NCBI GenBank assembly: GCA_009861545.1
Contig: VXME01000040.1
Coordinates: forward strand, 162,140 to 226,139
Length of the DNA stretch: 64,000 nt
Reading direction: 5' to 3'
Origin: Acidobacteriota bacterium
GTDB taxonomy: Bacteria > Acidobacteriota > Vicinamibacteria > Vicinamibacterales > UBA8438
Made by a program: the position numbers and the translations under genes. Position 1 is the stretch's first letter. Each line of letters begins with the position of its first letter. Positions 36,814 to 44,394 of this stretch are shown here, piece after piece. The notes under the pieces were generated by a model. That model was not told where the DNA came from, did no database searches, and saw nothing but the letters and a program-made list of their open reading frames with translations.

Positions 36814-37836
36814 TCAAGCGGTCGGCAGCGGCGCGCGGTAGTACTCGTTCTTCGTCATCAGCGCCCAGGCGATGCGCGCCCTTCGGTTCGCCAACGCCAC
36901 GGCGACCAGCATGCGCGGCTTGCGAGCCAGCATCCGGGCCAGCCACGGGTCCTTCGTGCCGCGCCGCGCCGCCCAGCCGACTGTCGCCATCGCGCCGACG
37001 ACCAACAGCCGCCGGAGATCGCGCTGACCCATCTTCGATATCCTCCCCAGCTTCGGCTTCCCGCCGGTCGAGCTCTGCCGGGGAACCAAGCCCAGCCAGG
37101 CTGCGAAGTCCCGGCCGCGCCGGAAGCTCTCCAGCGGCGGTGCGAAGGCCTGGATCGCCATCGCGCATAGCGGCCCGATTCCCGGGACACTCATCAGCCG
37201 CACCGTCCGTTCGTCTTCGCGCGCCCGCTCACGCAGGTCCCTCTCCAGCTCCGCGATCTTCTCGTTGAGCTCGGCGATCTGAACGAACAACAGCGCGCCC
37301 AGCTCCCGAACTGGGCCCGGGAGTGGCGAATCGGCATCTTCAATCGCCTCCACCAGCCGCTTCACGTGCGCAGGCCCCTGCGGCGCGACGACGCCGAACT
37401 CCGCGAAGTGTCCCCGAAACGCGTTGATCGTCTGCGTGCGCTGGCGAACCAGCAGATCGCGCGTGCGGAACAGCATGCCTTGGGACTGCTGCTCCCGCGT
37501 CTTTACCGCCACGAAGCGCATCGTCGGCCGCGAGGCCGCCTCGCAGATCGCCTCGGCGTCGGTCGCGTCATTCTTCTGCCGTTTGACGAACGGCTTCACG
37601 TAGATCGGCGGGACCAGCTTCACCTCATGACCGAGCTTCCCGAACTCTCGGCCCCAGTGGTGCGAGCTCGCACAGGCCTCCATCGCTACGATGCATCGCG
37701 GCTGCGACGCCACGAAGCCCAGCACGTTGTCGCGGTTCAGCTTCTTGCGGAACGCAACCGACCCATCCGCACGTGCGCCGTGCAACTGAAAACTCCGCTT
37801 CGCCAGATCGATGCCGATGATGGTAGCGTGCTCCAT
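36814..37836 (-). CDS. IS110-family (IS1111 group) transposase
   Basis: A 340-residue transposase with an N-terminal RuvC-like DEDD domain ('IIGIDLAKRSFQLHG', 'VAMEACASSHHWGR', 'DATDAEAICEAA') and a C-terminal transposase_20 domain ('LMSVPGIGPLCAMAI', 'FAAWLGLVPRQSSTGGK', 'LRRLLVVGAMA') with the conserved Ser. All domains look intact and full length. It works with a bridge RNA to recombine element ends into a target. It is the only transposase in the window. Confidence 0.94.
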   Translation of the reverse strand: MEHATIIGIDLAKRSFQLHGARADGSVAFRKKLNRDNVLGFVASQPRCIVAMEACASSHHWGREFGKLGHEVKLVPPIYVKPFVKRQKNDATDAEAICEAASRPTMRFVAVKTREQQSQGMLFRTRDLLVRQRTQTINAFRGHFAEFGVVAPQGPAHVKRLVEAIEDADSPLPGPVRELGALLFVQIAELNEKIAELERDLRERAREDERTVRLMSVPGIGPLCAMAIQAFAPPLESFRRGRDFAAWLGLVPRQSSTGGKPKLGRISKMGQRDLRRLLVVGAMATVGWAARRGTKDPWLARMLARKPRMLVAVALANRRARIAWALMTKNEYYRAPLPTA

Positions 37837-37916
37837 AGGATGCCTCCTCTTCCAGGTGGTGTGTCACAACAGCTCCACCTTGGCACATTCCGATGCCGTT
37901 GAGAGGAGGCGTCCAC

Positions 37917-38085
37917 CCCATCATCCAAAGCAATGCTTCGCGCGGTCCAAGTCCGATAACTGTACCGCGTGCTACCGGAAACGCCGCGGCCGTTCCTTTT
38001 GCCTTCTGATTTCGGTTCCTGTCCACGCGAACGCCACGCCAACCCACGTCTTCAACAACCTGAACAAGATCGACCGCTCTCGCGG
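37917..38085 (-). pseudogene. Prokaryotic Argonaute (PIWI) remnant, part upstream of the IS element
   Basis: The minus strand reads 'AVDLVQVVEDVGWRGVRV', 'AAFPVARGTVIGLGPREA' and 'LLWMMG', ending at the left inverted repeat. It resembles the pAgo segment before the final PIWI block ('RGT...LLWTRGY'). Skipping the element joins it in frame to the fragment at 36257-35983. At its other edge it runs into the 3' end of the next gene, so the N-terminal and MID parts have been lost. Confidence 0.5.
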
Positions 38086-38669
38086 AGAGTTCGGAGAGCA
38101 CGTCCCTCATCGCTCTCCGCATCGTGTTTGGCAGAGATCCGGCGCGTGAGTTCGGAGATCAACCGGACGAAGTCGTCCGGGAACGCTGCGCGGGCACGGT
38201 TGCGGGTCAGCGCGAACTGGAACCGTCGCGCGTCACTCTCATTCTGCACCCCCTCAACACGGGTCCAGCCAGCTATGACCGCTTTCTCTACGGTCATCAC
38301 TCGATCGAGATCGGCGACGAGATTATCGCCCGCAAAGGCAGGAACGAAACCGTATCGCGGTCGGCGACCACGTTCGATCTGACGGAGCGTTACGGCATCG
38401 ACCTCCACCAGAGGACTGACCTGCACGAATGGCCGTTCGCGACAGCCACGGACGATGTCGCACGTCTGCGTGACGACCGCGAAACCGCGAACGTCTTCTT
38501 CGGCAGTGTCCGCGTGGTCGGCAGCTGCTACGGCGGCGGGTTCGGTCAGCGGTGCTTCGGGGTCCAGGCGGAAAAGGAACCGGTGGTCCCCAATGGCACA
38601 GTCTGCCTGCCGCCACGTTCCGAGCGCCTCGTCAATGCGCACCTGGCGGGCTTCATCCAACCAGTCCAC
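38052..38669 (-). CDS. Unknown protein with 'VVTQTCDIV' motif, 3' end altered
   Basis: A 205-residue soluble protein I cannot name. A central hydrophobic strand-turn 'GFAVVTQTCDIV' (~60-72) is followed by 'PFVQVSPLVEVD', then 'RYGFVPAFAGDNLVADLDRVMTVEK' and an Arg/Phe-rich region to 'SDEGRALRTLRE'. The last ~9 residues look foreign: the DNA there already reads as Argonaute-like coding in another frame, so the true C-terminus was probably lost in a rearrangement. GTG start; it overlaps the upstream gene by 17 bases, indicating a two-gene unit. Confidence 0.6.
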   Translation of the reverse strand: MDWLDEARQVRIDEALGTWRQADCAIGDHRFLFRLDPEAPLTEPAAVAAADHADTAEEDVRGFAVVTQTCDIVRGCRERPFVQVSPLVEVDAVTLRQIERGRRPRYGFVPAFAGDNLVADLDRVMTVEKAVIAGWTRVEGVQNESDARRFQFALTRNRARAAFPDDFVRLISELTRRISAKHDAESDEGRALRTLRESGRSCSGC

Positions 38670-39852
38670 GCCGACGGTTCCTCACGGTGCATGCGGCACG
38701 ACCGCGTCCAAGATCCTGGTGGACGCTGTCGTTCAACGCGTCGATGAGCTCCTCGGGAGGAGGCGGTCTGCGTTCCGCCTTGGTCGCGTCATCGAGTGCG
38801 GTCAGTTTCGGGAGCCGACGGCCGGGGCCGGGCCCCAGGATCGCTCGTGCCTCCTCGAATTTCTGGGAGACCAGGAGCTCGAAAGGCGTCTCACCATCAG
38901 CAATCGCGAAAAGGGCCATCCGGTTGCTACGTGCGTCACCTCGATCCGCAAGGCGCACGACGTCGAGAACCCGGAGCAGGTGCTGTTCCGTGACGGCATC
39001 CGGAGTTCCGCCGCTGGCCCAGGAGTGCATGCGCTGTGGCGATACCCCGAAGAGCTGCCCAAGCTCGGCCCATGTCAATCCACCGATGCGACGCAATTCG
39101 GAGATCGCACGTCGCGTAGTCTCGCTTGCGTCTTCGACACTGGTCTCGGTGCCCGTCTCCGGGACCGCTGAGGCCGGAGGAAGAGGAGGAGTCGGAACCG
39201 TGGCTTCCGCTGCCGTCACCAACAGAATGACGAGGAGTTTCGCAACTGCATCGCGCAAGGCCTCCTTCGCGGGGTCCAGAGCCAACGCGTCGAACACGAA
39301 GAACAGCACGAGTACGAGCCACCTGCTGACGTTCTCCTGCCCTTCAGCCGGCGTAACCGCGGCCACCGCTTCGATATCGCCGGCCAGTGATTCCACGTCT
39401 TCCGGCTCACCGGCATCGGGCGCACTGGCAAGGCGTTCGGCCCGTTCCCGCAGATGAGCCGCTACGGCGGCGAGCCGCTCATCCCACGCGCCGCCGAGCA
39501 TTTCCGGAGCGAGGGTGGGAACGGTTCGCATCGACTGCCGCACCGCTGCCGCAACTTCCTCCAGACGGGCGAGCTCCGCCGGGGGAAACCTTGCGACGTC
39601 ACGACTGAGGGCGGTGCGCCACGCGGCGAGGGATTCCTCGAGTCCTGCGACACGCCAAGCATCGGCCACCGTCTGTCTGTGCGCCGCGATCTGCCTGAAG
39701 CTCTCTTCGTGCTGACGAACCAGGTCGACGGCAGGCTGCACCTGTTGCCGGAGTTGGCGAGCCGTTTCGAGAGCAGGCTGGAGCTGCCGTAGGAATCGCT
39801 CCTGCTCCGCCAACAGCCGGCCCAGCTCCTGGATGTTCATCGCCACGCTCAC
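38653..39852 (-). CDS. Coiled-coil, membrane and helix-turn-helix protein of unknown role
   Basis: Up to 399 residues. Residues ~5-130 are strongly helical and Gln/Glu/Arg-rich (coiled coil). Two hydrophobic segments follow ('RWLVLVLFFVFDALALD' and 'AVAKLLVILLVTAAEA', ~175-215), then a Pro/Thr linker and an XRE-like helix-turn-helix 'LTWAELGQLFGVSPQRMHSWASG' near 265-290. A membrane-bound DNA-binding or sensor protein is plausible. It overlaps the TQTCDI gene. The start may be GTG 39852 or ATG 39840; neither has a good ribosome site. No known system recognised. Confidence 0.65.
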   Translation of the reverse strand: MSVAMNIQELGRLLAEQERFLRQLQPALETARQLRQQVQPAVDLVRQHEESFRQIAAHRQTVADAWRVAGLEESLAAWRTALSRDVARFPPAELARLEEVAAAVRQSMRTVPTLAPEMLGGAWDERLAAVAAHLRERAERLASAPDAGEPEDVESLAGDIEAVAAVTPAEGQENVSRWLVLVLFFVFDALALDPAKEALRDAVAKLLVILLVTAAEATVPTPPLPPASAVPETGTETSVEDASETTRRAISELRRIGGLTWAELGQLFGVSPQRMHSWASGGTPDAVTEQHLLRVLDVVRLADRGDARSNRMALFAIADGETPFELLVSQKFEEARAILGPGPGRRLPKLTALDDATKAERRPPPPEELIDALNDSVHQDLGRGRAACTVRNRRRGLVG

Positions 39853-39877
39853 TATCTACGATAGCAGACGGTCATGG

Positions 39878-40159
39878 CTACGAGGCGGCGCGCTCCGCCG
39901 CCCGATGGAGATCCCAATCGGCTTGCAGCCGCATCCAGAACTGCGGGGACGTCTTCAGGAAGCGCGACAGGCGCAAGGCCGTGTCCGGTGTGATTCGGCG
40001 CTTGCCGAGCACGACTTCGTTGAGCCGGTTCGCAGAGATTCCGAGCTGGGCAGCCTCGACCTGCCAGAGGCCGAGCGGTTTGAGGAACTCCTCAAGCAGC
40101 ACTTCGCCGGGCGGGATGGCTGGCCCCCGCCAAGCCCGACGCCTGACGATAGTCTTCAA
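39878..40159 (-). CDS. higA: HigA-family antitoxin
   Basis: A 93-residue helix-turn-helix antitoxin: 'AIPPGEVLLEEFLKPLGL' at the start, then 'QLGISANRLNEVVLGKRRITPDTALRLSRFL' region and 'WMRLQADWDLHRA', standard for HigA/VapI. I choose a TTG start at 40159 because GGGAGG sits five bases upstream and the family begins there. A toxin gene normally precedes it; only a possible fragment is left upstream, so this may be an orphan antitoxin. Confidence 0.85.
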   Translation of the reverse strand: MKTIVRRRAWRGPAIPPGEVLLEEFLKPLGLWQVEAAQLGISANRLNEVVLGKRRITPDTALRLSRFLKTSPQFWMRLQADWDLHRAAERAAS

Positions 40160-40362
40160 TACAGCCTCCCAACGTCGATGACCATTATCCCACCGAAGGG
40201 TCGCCCGGAGCCATGCGCGGAGACCGAACGGGCAACGTGCGGTACGGGTACCCCGCTGGGGCTGGCGACGCATGCCGGCCCGGCGGCTGGCGGTCATCGT
40301 CTACCGGTCCGACTGCTGCTTGAGCGATGGTTCAGTCGTCACGTAGGCTGAATGATGGCGGC
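40160..40362 (-). other. No intact gene; possible HigB toxin relic near 40165-40230
   Basis: In frame with higA, the minus strand reads 'LRATLRWDNGH' just before the start, which resembles the end of HigB toxins ('WRVTFRWENGH'), but the rest of a HigB cannot be traced in any frame. The remaining bases to 40362 show nothing I recognise. Confidence 0.3.
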
Positions 40363-40608
40363 TCACTTCCGGTCGCGTTCCGCCTGCCGGCCCGCCAGGA
40401 ACGACAGGTCGCGTGCGATGGCCTCCAGCGCCGTCCGGTGCGCTTCGGCCCGCCACTCGGCGCGTTCGTCGACGCCCTTGACGTTCTCGGTGATGGCCGC
40501 GTGCGCTTCTCGGTTTTCTTTCCGTTGCGCTTCGACCATCCGCCACACGCCGAACAGGAGCGCAGCCGCCAGCCTGGCCCCGGCAAGCACACCTTGAAGC
40601 ACCGTCAC
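40363..40608 (-). CDS. Small membrane/coiled-coil protein
   Basis: An 81-residue protein with one N-terminal hydrophobic helix (~3-22) and an amphipathic, charged coiled-coil region ending 'LSFLAGRQAERDRK'. The layout is like small holin/spanin-like or phage-tail-accessory proteins. No phage genes are near. GTG start. Its start lies just beside the hsdR relic on the other strand. Function unknown. Confidence 0.5.
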   Translation of the reverse strand: MTVLQGVLAGARLAAALLFGVWRMVEAQRKENREAHAAITENVKGVDERAEWRAEAHRTALEAIARDLSFLAGRQAERDRK

Positions 40609-40621
40609 GTTCCCGGTCCAG

Positions 40622-40759
40622 ATCGCTCAGGCCGCCGGTCAGCGCCCGGTACTCGGCGAGGAACGCGGCAAGGCTGCCCTGACCGAGCTGTTCGAGGAGG
40701 CCCGCAACGACCGCACGCCCATCCTGGTGGAGCGGGTCGTCAACGACATCGACGAGGTC
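40622..40759 (+). pseudogene. hsdR: hsdR (type I restriction subunit) C-terminal relic
   Basis: Forty-six codons in one frame read 'LGEERGKAALTELFEEARN' and 'TPILVERVVNDIDEV', the conserved tail of HsdR near its C-terminus. Similarity stops at ~40759, and the frame runs to a TAG at 40814 without the usual 'FPGWQ' ending. No start. It shows that a type I restriction system once spanned from the hsdM relic (35.2 kb) to here. Confidence 0.7.
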
Positions 40760-40809
40760 CCGCACGGGCGCGAACGCCCGCGGCGCCACCTTGCGGGGAC
40801 GACCGATGA

Positions 40810-40837
40810 GGGTTAGGTTAGGGTGGGTCGGTTTGGG
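40810..40837 (+). other. G-rich tract with four GGG runs (possible G-quadruplex)
   Basis: GGG occurs at 40810, 40821, 40825 and 40835 with loops of 8, 1 and 7 bases, the first just over the usual limit. It lies 40 bases upstream of the next gene, where folding could affect its expression. Fold is not tested. Confidence 0.3.
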
Positions 40838-40877
40838 TAGCCCTTTCAGCGGCAACCGGGGAACAGCGGAGGACGAA

Positions 40878-41537
40878 ATGCGCCTGATCCCAGTCGTTGC
40901 GGCGGCGTCGCTCCTGTCGATTTCGGCGCCCGCGGCGGCGCAGGAATGGACCGAGTTCGCGAGTCTCGAAGATCGCTTCACGTGCAATTTTCCGGGTCAG
41001 CCTACCGTGACGGAGACGACCTGGCTGTCGGAGTTCGGGGCGGAGCTGCCGGCGCGCGTCTATGCCGCCGAGGTCGGCCCGAGCCGCTACACGGTCACGG
41101 TGGCCGACTACAACCACGCCGAGAGAATACTCGTGGAGAAGGCCGGCAACTGCCCTCCGGGCGCCGAGAGATGCAGCGGCGGGGGACTCACCGGCGAGGG
41201 ATACTGGCGGCACGACGTGCGAGGCGCCCTCATCTATGCGACCTGGACGTTTCTGCAGCGAGACGCCCGGGTCACGCACCTGGGCTACAACTTCACGGAC
41301 CTCGTCGAAGGACACCAGTTGCATCTCACCAACCGTGCCGACCGATCCCGTACGTTCGTGTCGATCTACATGCACGAGAACAAGCTCTACGTCCTGGAGG
41401 GCACCGTACCTGCGGGCTATCCGGAGCCGGCGCTCTTTCAGCAGTCCCTGGGATGGCTCGACGAGAACGGCGGCCGGCTTCGCTATCAGACGATCTACTC
41501 CAACGGATTCCCGGCCCCGCCCCGCGTCGAGTACTGA
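40878..41537 (+). CDS. Secreted protein of unknown function
   Basis: A 219-residue protein with a signal peptide (residues ~1-21, ending 'APAAAQ') and a compact mature domain: 'WTEFASLEDRFTCNFPGQP', 'YTVTVADYNHAERI', two Cys at ~95 and ~101 that could pair, and 'TFVSIYMHENKLYVLEGTVP'. I do not recognise the family. ATG 40878 has GGAGGA upstream. Its 3' end overlaps the end of the minus-strand zinc-ribbon gene by ~43 bases. Confidence 0.7.
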   Translation: MRLIPVVAAASLLSISAPAAAQEWTEFASLEDRFTCNFPGQPTVTETTWLSEFGAELPARVYAAEVGPSRYTVTVADYNHAERILVEKAGNCPPGAERCSGGGLTGEGYWRHDVRGALIYATWTFLQRDARVTHLGYNFTDLVEGHQLHLTNRADRSRTFVSIYMHENKLYVLEGTVPAGYPEPALFQQSLGWLDENGGRLRYQTIYSNGFPAPPRVEY

Positions 41538-41842
41538 CGCCCGATCGGGCCGGACCCTGCTCGAATCTCCCGCCACAACCGCAGCGCCGCCGGGAAGTCG
41601 CCGGCCGCCAGGGCGGTCACCGCGAGCGCGGTCAGGGATTCGGGAGACCGGTGGAGGGCGCACGCGCGGCCGGCGTGGGCGCGGGCCGCCTCCCGGTCGC
41701 CGTGCTCGAGCGCGGCGCGGGCCTGCCGCCGGTGGCGGGCCGCAGCCCGTTCTATCGCCAGCACCTGGCCGAGGTCGGTCCGGCAGCGGTGGCAGGACGG
41801 CCCGCCGGCATGCCGGGCCCCGCAGGTCGGGCAGCGTTCCAC
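41495..41842 (-). CDS. Zinc-ribbon small helical-repeat protein
   Basis: A 115-residue protein. The N-terminus has CPTC and CHRC (residues ~4-20), a zinc ribbon, followed by Ala/Arg-rich helices like one or two TPR-type repeats ('ALEHGDREAARAHAGRA', 'ALAAGDFPAALRLWREI'). It follows the DnaK-like gene after 57 bases and may be the last member of the Hsp70 operon. Role unknown; a client or adaptor function is an inference. Confidence 0.65.
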   Translation of the reverse strand: MERCPTCGARHAGGPSCHRCRTDLGQVLAIERAAARHRRQARAALEHGDREAARAHAGRACALHRSPESLTALAVTALAAGDFPAALRLWREIRAGSGPIGRQYSTRGGAGNPLE

Positions 41843-41853
41843 GTCCGCTATCT

Positions 41854-41910
41854 CCAGGTCGTCCGCTGTTCCAGGTCGTCCGCTGTTCCAGGTCGTCCGC
41901 TATTCCAGGT
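41854..41910. repeat. 17-base tandem repeat, three full copies plus a fraction
   Basis: CCAGGTCGTCCGCTGTT repeats at 41854-41870, 41871-41887 and 41888-41904 (third copy with one change), followed by six bases of a fourth. A degraded copy may precede it. The DnaK-like stop codon lies inside the last copy. Such a repeat can change the gene end by slippage. Confidence 0.8.
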
Positions 41911-43726
41911 AGAAGAGAATCTCGTCGAGCTCGCTCCGGAGCTCGGCCGCCCGCTCGGCCGCGCCCTCCCGGAGGGCGTCGCGGAGATCCTCCATCAGGT
42001 TGACCATCTCTTCCCGGTCCTCGGCCGGCGCGGCCTCGAGCGCCTGCTCGGCCCGCGCCAGGGTCGCCTCGACTTCCCCGGCCACGTCGGGGGGCAGGCC
42101 AACCGGCGGGGACGGTGCCGCGCCGCCCCCGGCCGTAGCGGCGCCGGCATCCTGTGCGCCCGCCTCCGCCCCGTCGTCCGCCTCGCCCCAGAGCGCCGAG
42201 ACCCGTTCCCGCGCCGTGCCGAGCACCTCGTCGCTTGAACGCCCGATGGCGTTCTCGACGACGCCGCGCAGTTCCCGACCGGTCGCCCGTTCCCGCGCGT
42301 GGACGTGCAGCAGCCCGTCGAGGTCGAGGCGGTAGGTGACGAGCAGGCCCTGCTCGTGCGCGTCCTCGTGCTCGTTCAGACCGCCGAACATGAAGGTGCC
42401 GATCTCCACGTTCTTCAGGGCGTCCGGATCCTCTCCCTGAAAGACCTTGATCTCGACCTCTTCCTGGTCCTCGAACAGGGTGAAGAACACCTCCGTGCGG
42501 GTGGCCGGCAGCTTGCTGTTGCGCCGGATGAGGGGTATGAACTGGTGGGCGTACGGCCGGCCGTAGAGCTCCCCCTCCGCCCGGGTGCCGAAGGTGTAGG
42601 GGGTGATGTCGACCAGCACGGCCTGCGTGTCCTGGCCCATCTCGATCCCCGCCTGCACGCCGGCCCCGAGCGCGACGCACAGGTCCGGATCGACCTCGCC
42701 GTGCGGTTCCTGCCCCAGCCGCTCCGTGAGGACGGCGGCGATCCGCGGAATGCGGGTGGAACCACCCACCAGCAGCACGCGGTCGAGCCGGCTCGGCCGC
42801 ACGTCGGCGTCCTGCAGCGCCGTGGTCACGGCCCGGAGGGAACGGTCGATGAACGGCTCCAGATCGCGTTCGAAATCGGCGCGGGCCAGCTCGCACTCCA
42901 GATGCCGCGCCTCGCCGTTCACCGTGGCGACGTGGTCCTCCTCGACGCGCACGTAGGGTTGATCCGACAGCTCGATCTTGGCCCGTTCGGCAGCCCGCCG
43001 CAGCCGCGCCTGCAGCAGGCGGTCCTCACGCGCATCCTCGACCCCCAGGGACGTCTCGACGTGCGCGTTCAGGCGTTCGAGGACGAGCGCGTCGAAGTCG
43101 TCGCCGCCGAGCTGGTTGTCACCGGCGGTGGCCAGGACCTCGACGACGCCCTGCTCGATGCGCACCACCGAGACATCGAAGGTCCCGCCACCCAGGTCGT
43201 AGACGAGGAGGGTGCGGCTCCCCTCCGCGCCGCTCTCGTAGCTGAGCGCGGCGGCCGTCGGCTCGTTGATGATCCGCGCCACCGTCAGGCCCGCAATCTC
43301 CCCGGCTTCGCGCGTCGCCTGCCGCTGCGCGTCGGTGAAGTAGGCGGGGACGGTGATGACCGCCTTGCGCACGTCCCGGCCGAGCGCGCGGTCCGCCCGC
43401 TCCTTGAGCGCCTTGAGAATAAAGGCCGAAATCTCCTGCGGGGTGTAGGCGTCCCTGCCCATCCGCACCTGCGTCCCGGAACCCATCAGGCGCTTGACCG
43501 AGAGCACGGTCCGCTCGGGGGCGGCGGCGGCCTGGTTGCGGGCCTGCCGACCGACGATGACGGCACCGGCGTCGTCGAGCCCCACGCACGAGGGCAGGAT
43601 GGCTTCGCCCTCCTCCTCCACGATCGTGGGCTTCCCGCCGGAGACGATCGCGACCTCCGAGTTCGTGGTGCCCAGATCGATGCCGATGATGGTGTCGTCG
43701 TCCGCAGCCCTGGTTTCCGCCGGCAT
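41900..43726 (-). CDS. DnaK/Hsp70-like chaperone of a dedicated operon
   Basis: A 608-residue Hsp70. The ATPase domain has 'IIGIDLGTTNSEVAIV', 'VITVPAYFTDAQRQATREAGEIAGL', 'YDLGGGTFDVSVV' and 'LLVGGSTRIPRI'. The substrate-binding domain (from ~385) is recognisable but diverged: 'ITPYTFGTRAEGELY' replaces the usual 'TPLSLGIETLGG'. The C-terminal ~110 residues are a Pro/Ala-rich linker plus a helical lid ending 'DEILFYLE' without an EEVD-like tail. Its start shares one base with the GrpE-like stop. It is smaller than the usual ~640 and paired with its own co-factors, so it is likely a specialist Hsp70. Confidence 0.9.
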   Translation of the reverse strand: MPAETRAADDDTIIGIDLGTTNSEVAIVSGGKPTIVEEEGEAILPSCVGLDDAGAVIVGRQARNQAAAAPERTVLSVKRLMGSGTQVRMGRDAYTPQEISAFILKALKERADRALGRDVRKAVITVPAYFTDAQRQATREAGEIAGLTVARIINEPTAAALSYESGAEGSRTLLVYDLGGGTFDVSVVRIEQGVVEVLATAGDNQLGGDDFDALVLERLNAHVETSLGVEDAREDRLLQARLRRAAERAKIELSDQPYVRVEEDHVATVNGEARHLECELARADFERDLEPFIDRSLRAVTTALQDADVRPSRLDRVLLVGGSTRIPRIAAVLTERLGQEPHGEVDPDLCVALGAGVQAGIEMGQDTQAVLVDITPYTFGTRAEGELYGRPYAHQFIPLIRRNSKLPATRTEVFFTLFEDQEEVEIKVFQGEDPDALKNVEIGTFMFGGLNEHEDAHEQGLLVTYRLDLDGLLHVHARERATGRELRGVVENAIGRSSDEVLGTARERVSALWGEADDGAEAGAQDAGAATAGGGAAPSPPVGLPPDVAGEVEATLARAEQALEAAPAEDREEMVNLMEDLRDALREGAAERAAELRSELDEILFYLE

Positions 43727-44394
43727 CAATCCTCCTCGGGACGTCGGTTCACCGCGACGTCGGCCAGGCGCAGCACGTCTTCGCGCCGCACGAACCCGCT
43801 CCGCAACTCCTCGACCACCACGCCGTCGCCGATCCGGTCGACGCGGCGCGCCTCCACCGCGTGCATGACCCGGCTGTCGAAGGGTCGCCCCACGGTCTGC
43901 ACGGACCGCACGTCGAACCGGGACAGCATCCTGTCGAAACGGCCGATCGCCAGCTCGTAGCCCTCGACGACGCCCGCGGCGCCCCGCGGCGGTCGCCCGA
44001 ACAGACGCCGCCGATCCCGCAGCCGGACCGCGGCGTCCCGGCCCCGCACCAGGGCGTCGCGCACCTCGAGGGTCTCCAGCAGGCAACGGTCCTCGGCCGT
44101 TCGGGAAATGCGCTGCTCGAACGCGGCCAGCGTCTCGTCGCCGCGCTGCTCCCGGCGCACGGCGGCGTCGTACCGCGCCGCGGCCGCCGCCAGCTCGCGG
44201 CCCGCCCGGGCCTGCTCCCGGTTCTGGAGGCGGACCTCCTGGCGCAGGGCGGCGAACTCGGCGAACAGATCGCGCAGGTCGCAGTCGGCCGCGTCCGGTT
44301 CGCCGTGCTCCGGCGGTTCCTCGCCCGCCGTGTCGAGCCACTGCCGGAAGTCGTCGAGCGCGCGTTGCTTCCAGTCGCCGCCCGGTTCACGCAT
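43726..44394 (-). CDS. GrpE-like nucleotide exchange factor
   Basis: A 222-residue protein. N-terminal acidic and coiled-coil part ('FAEFAALRQEVRLQNREQARAG'), then a GrpE-like beta domain: 'FDSRVMHAVEARRVDRIGDG', 'VVVEELRSGFVRREDVLRLADVAVN' match GrpE's 'FDPxxHEA...GTVVEELQKGY...LRPAxVxV'. The middle (residues ~95-150) has a long Arg-rich insertion unlike standard GrpE. It overlaps the J-protein gene by 8 bases and the DnaK-like gene by 1, so all three are coupled. Likely the exchange factor for that Hsp70. Confidence 0.82.
   Translation of the reverse strand: MREPGGDWKQRALDDFRQWLDTAGEEPPEHGEPDAADCDLRDLFAEFAALRQEVRLQNREQARAGRELAAAAARYDAAVRREQRGDETLAAFEQRISRTAEDRCLLETLEVRDALVRGRDAAVRLRDRRRLFGRPPRGAAGVVEGYELAIGRFDRMLSRFDVRSVQTVGRPFDSRVMHAVEARRVDRIGDGVVVEELRSGFVRREDVLRLADVAVNRRPEED

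Larger units (their letters stand above)
36258..37916 (-). mobile_element. IS110-family, IS1111-group insertion sequence
   Basis: A ~1.66-kb element with a 12-base perfect inverted repeat, GTGGACGCCTCC at 36258-36269 and its complement at 37905-37916. It carries one transposase on the minus strand, 80 bases of leader and ~545 bases of non-coding sequence after the gene. That asymmetry fits IS1111-group elements, whose bridge RNA is encoded downstream of the transposase. The element sits inside a PIWI-type coding sequence. Exact ends are uncertain by ~10 bases. Confidence 0.75.

Noticed and set aside
41854-41910. Tandem 17-bp repeats as a CRISPR array
   Set aside because: The copies abut without spacers and no cas genes exist in the window.
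42299-43960. Long plus-strand reading frame opposite the DnaK-like and GrpE-like genes
   Set aside because: It is a high-GC antisense shadow: the opposite strand encodes clear Hsp70 motifs, and the plus-strand translation is low-complexity without family signs.
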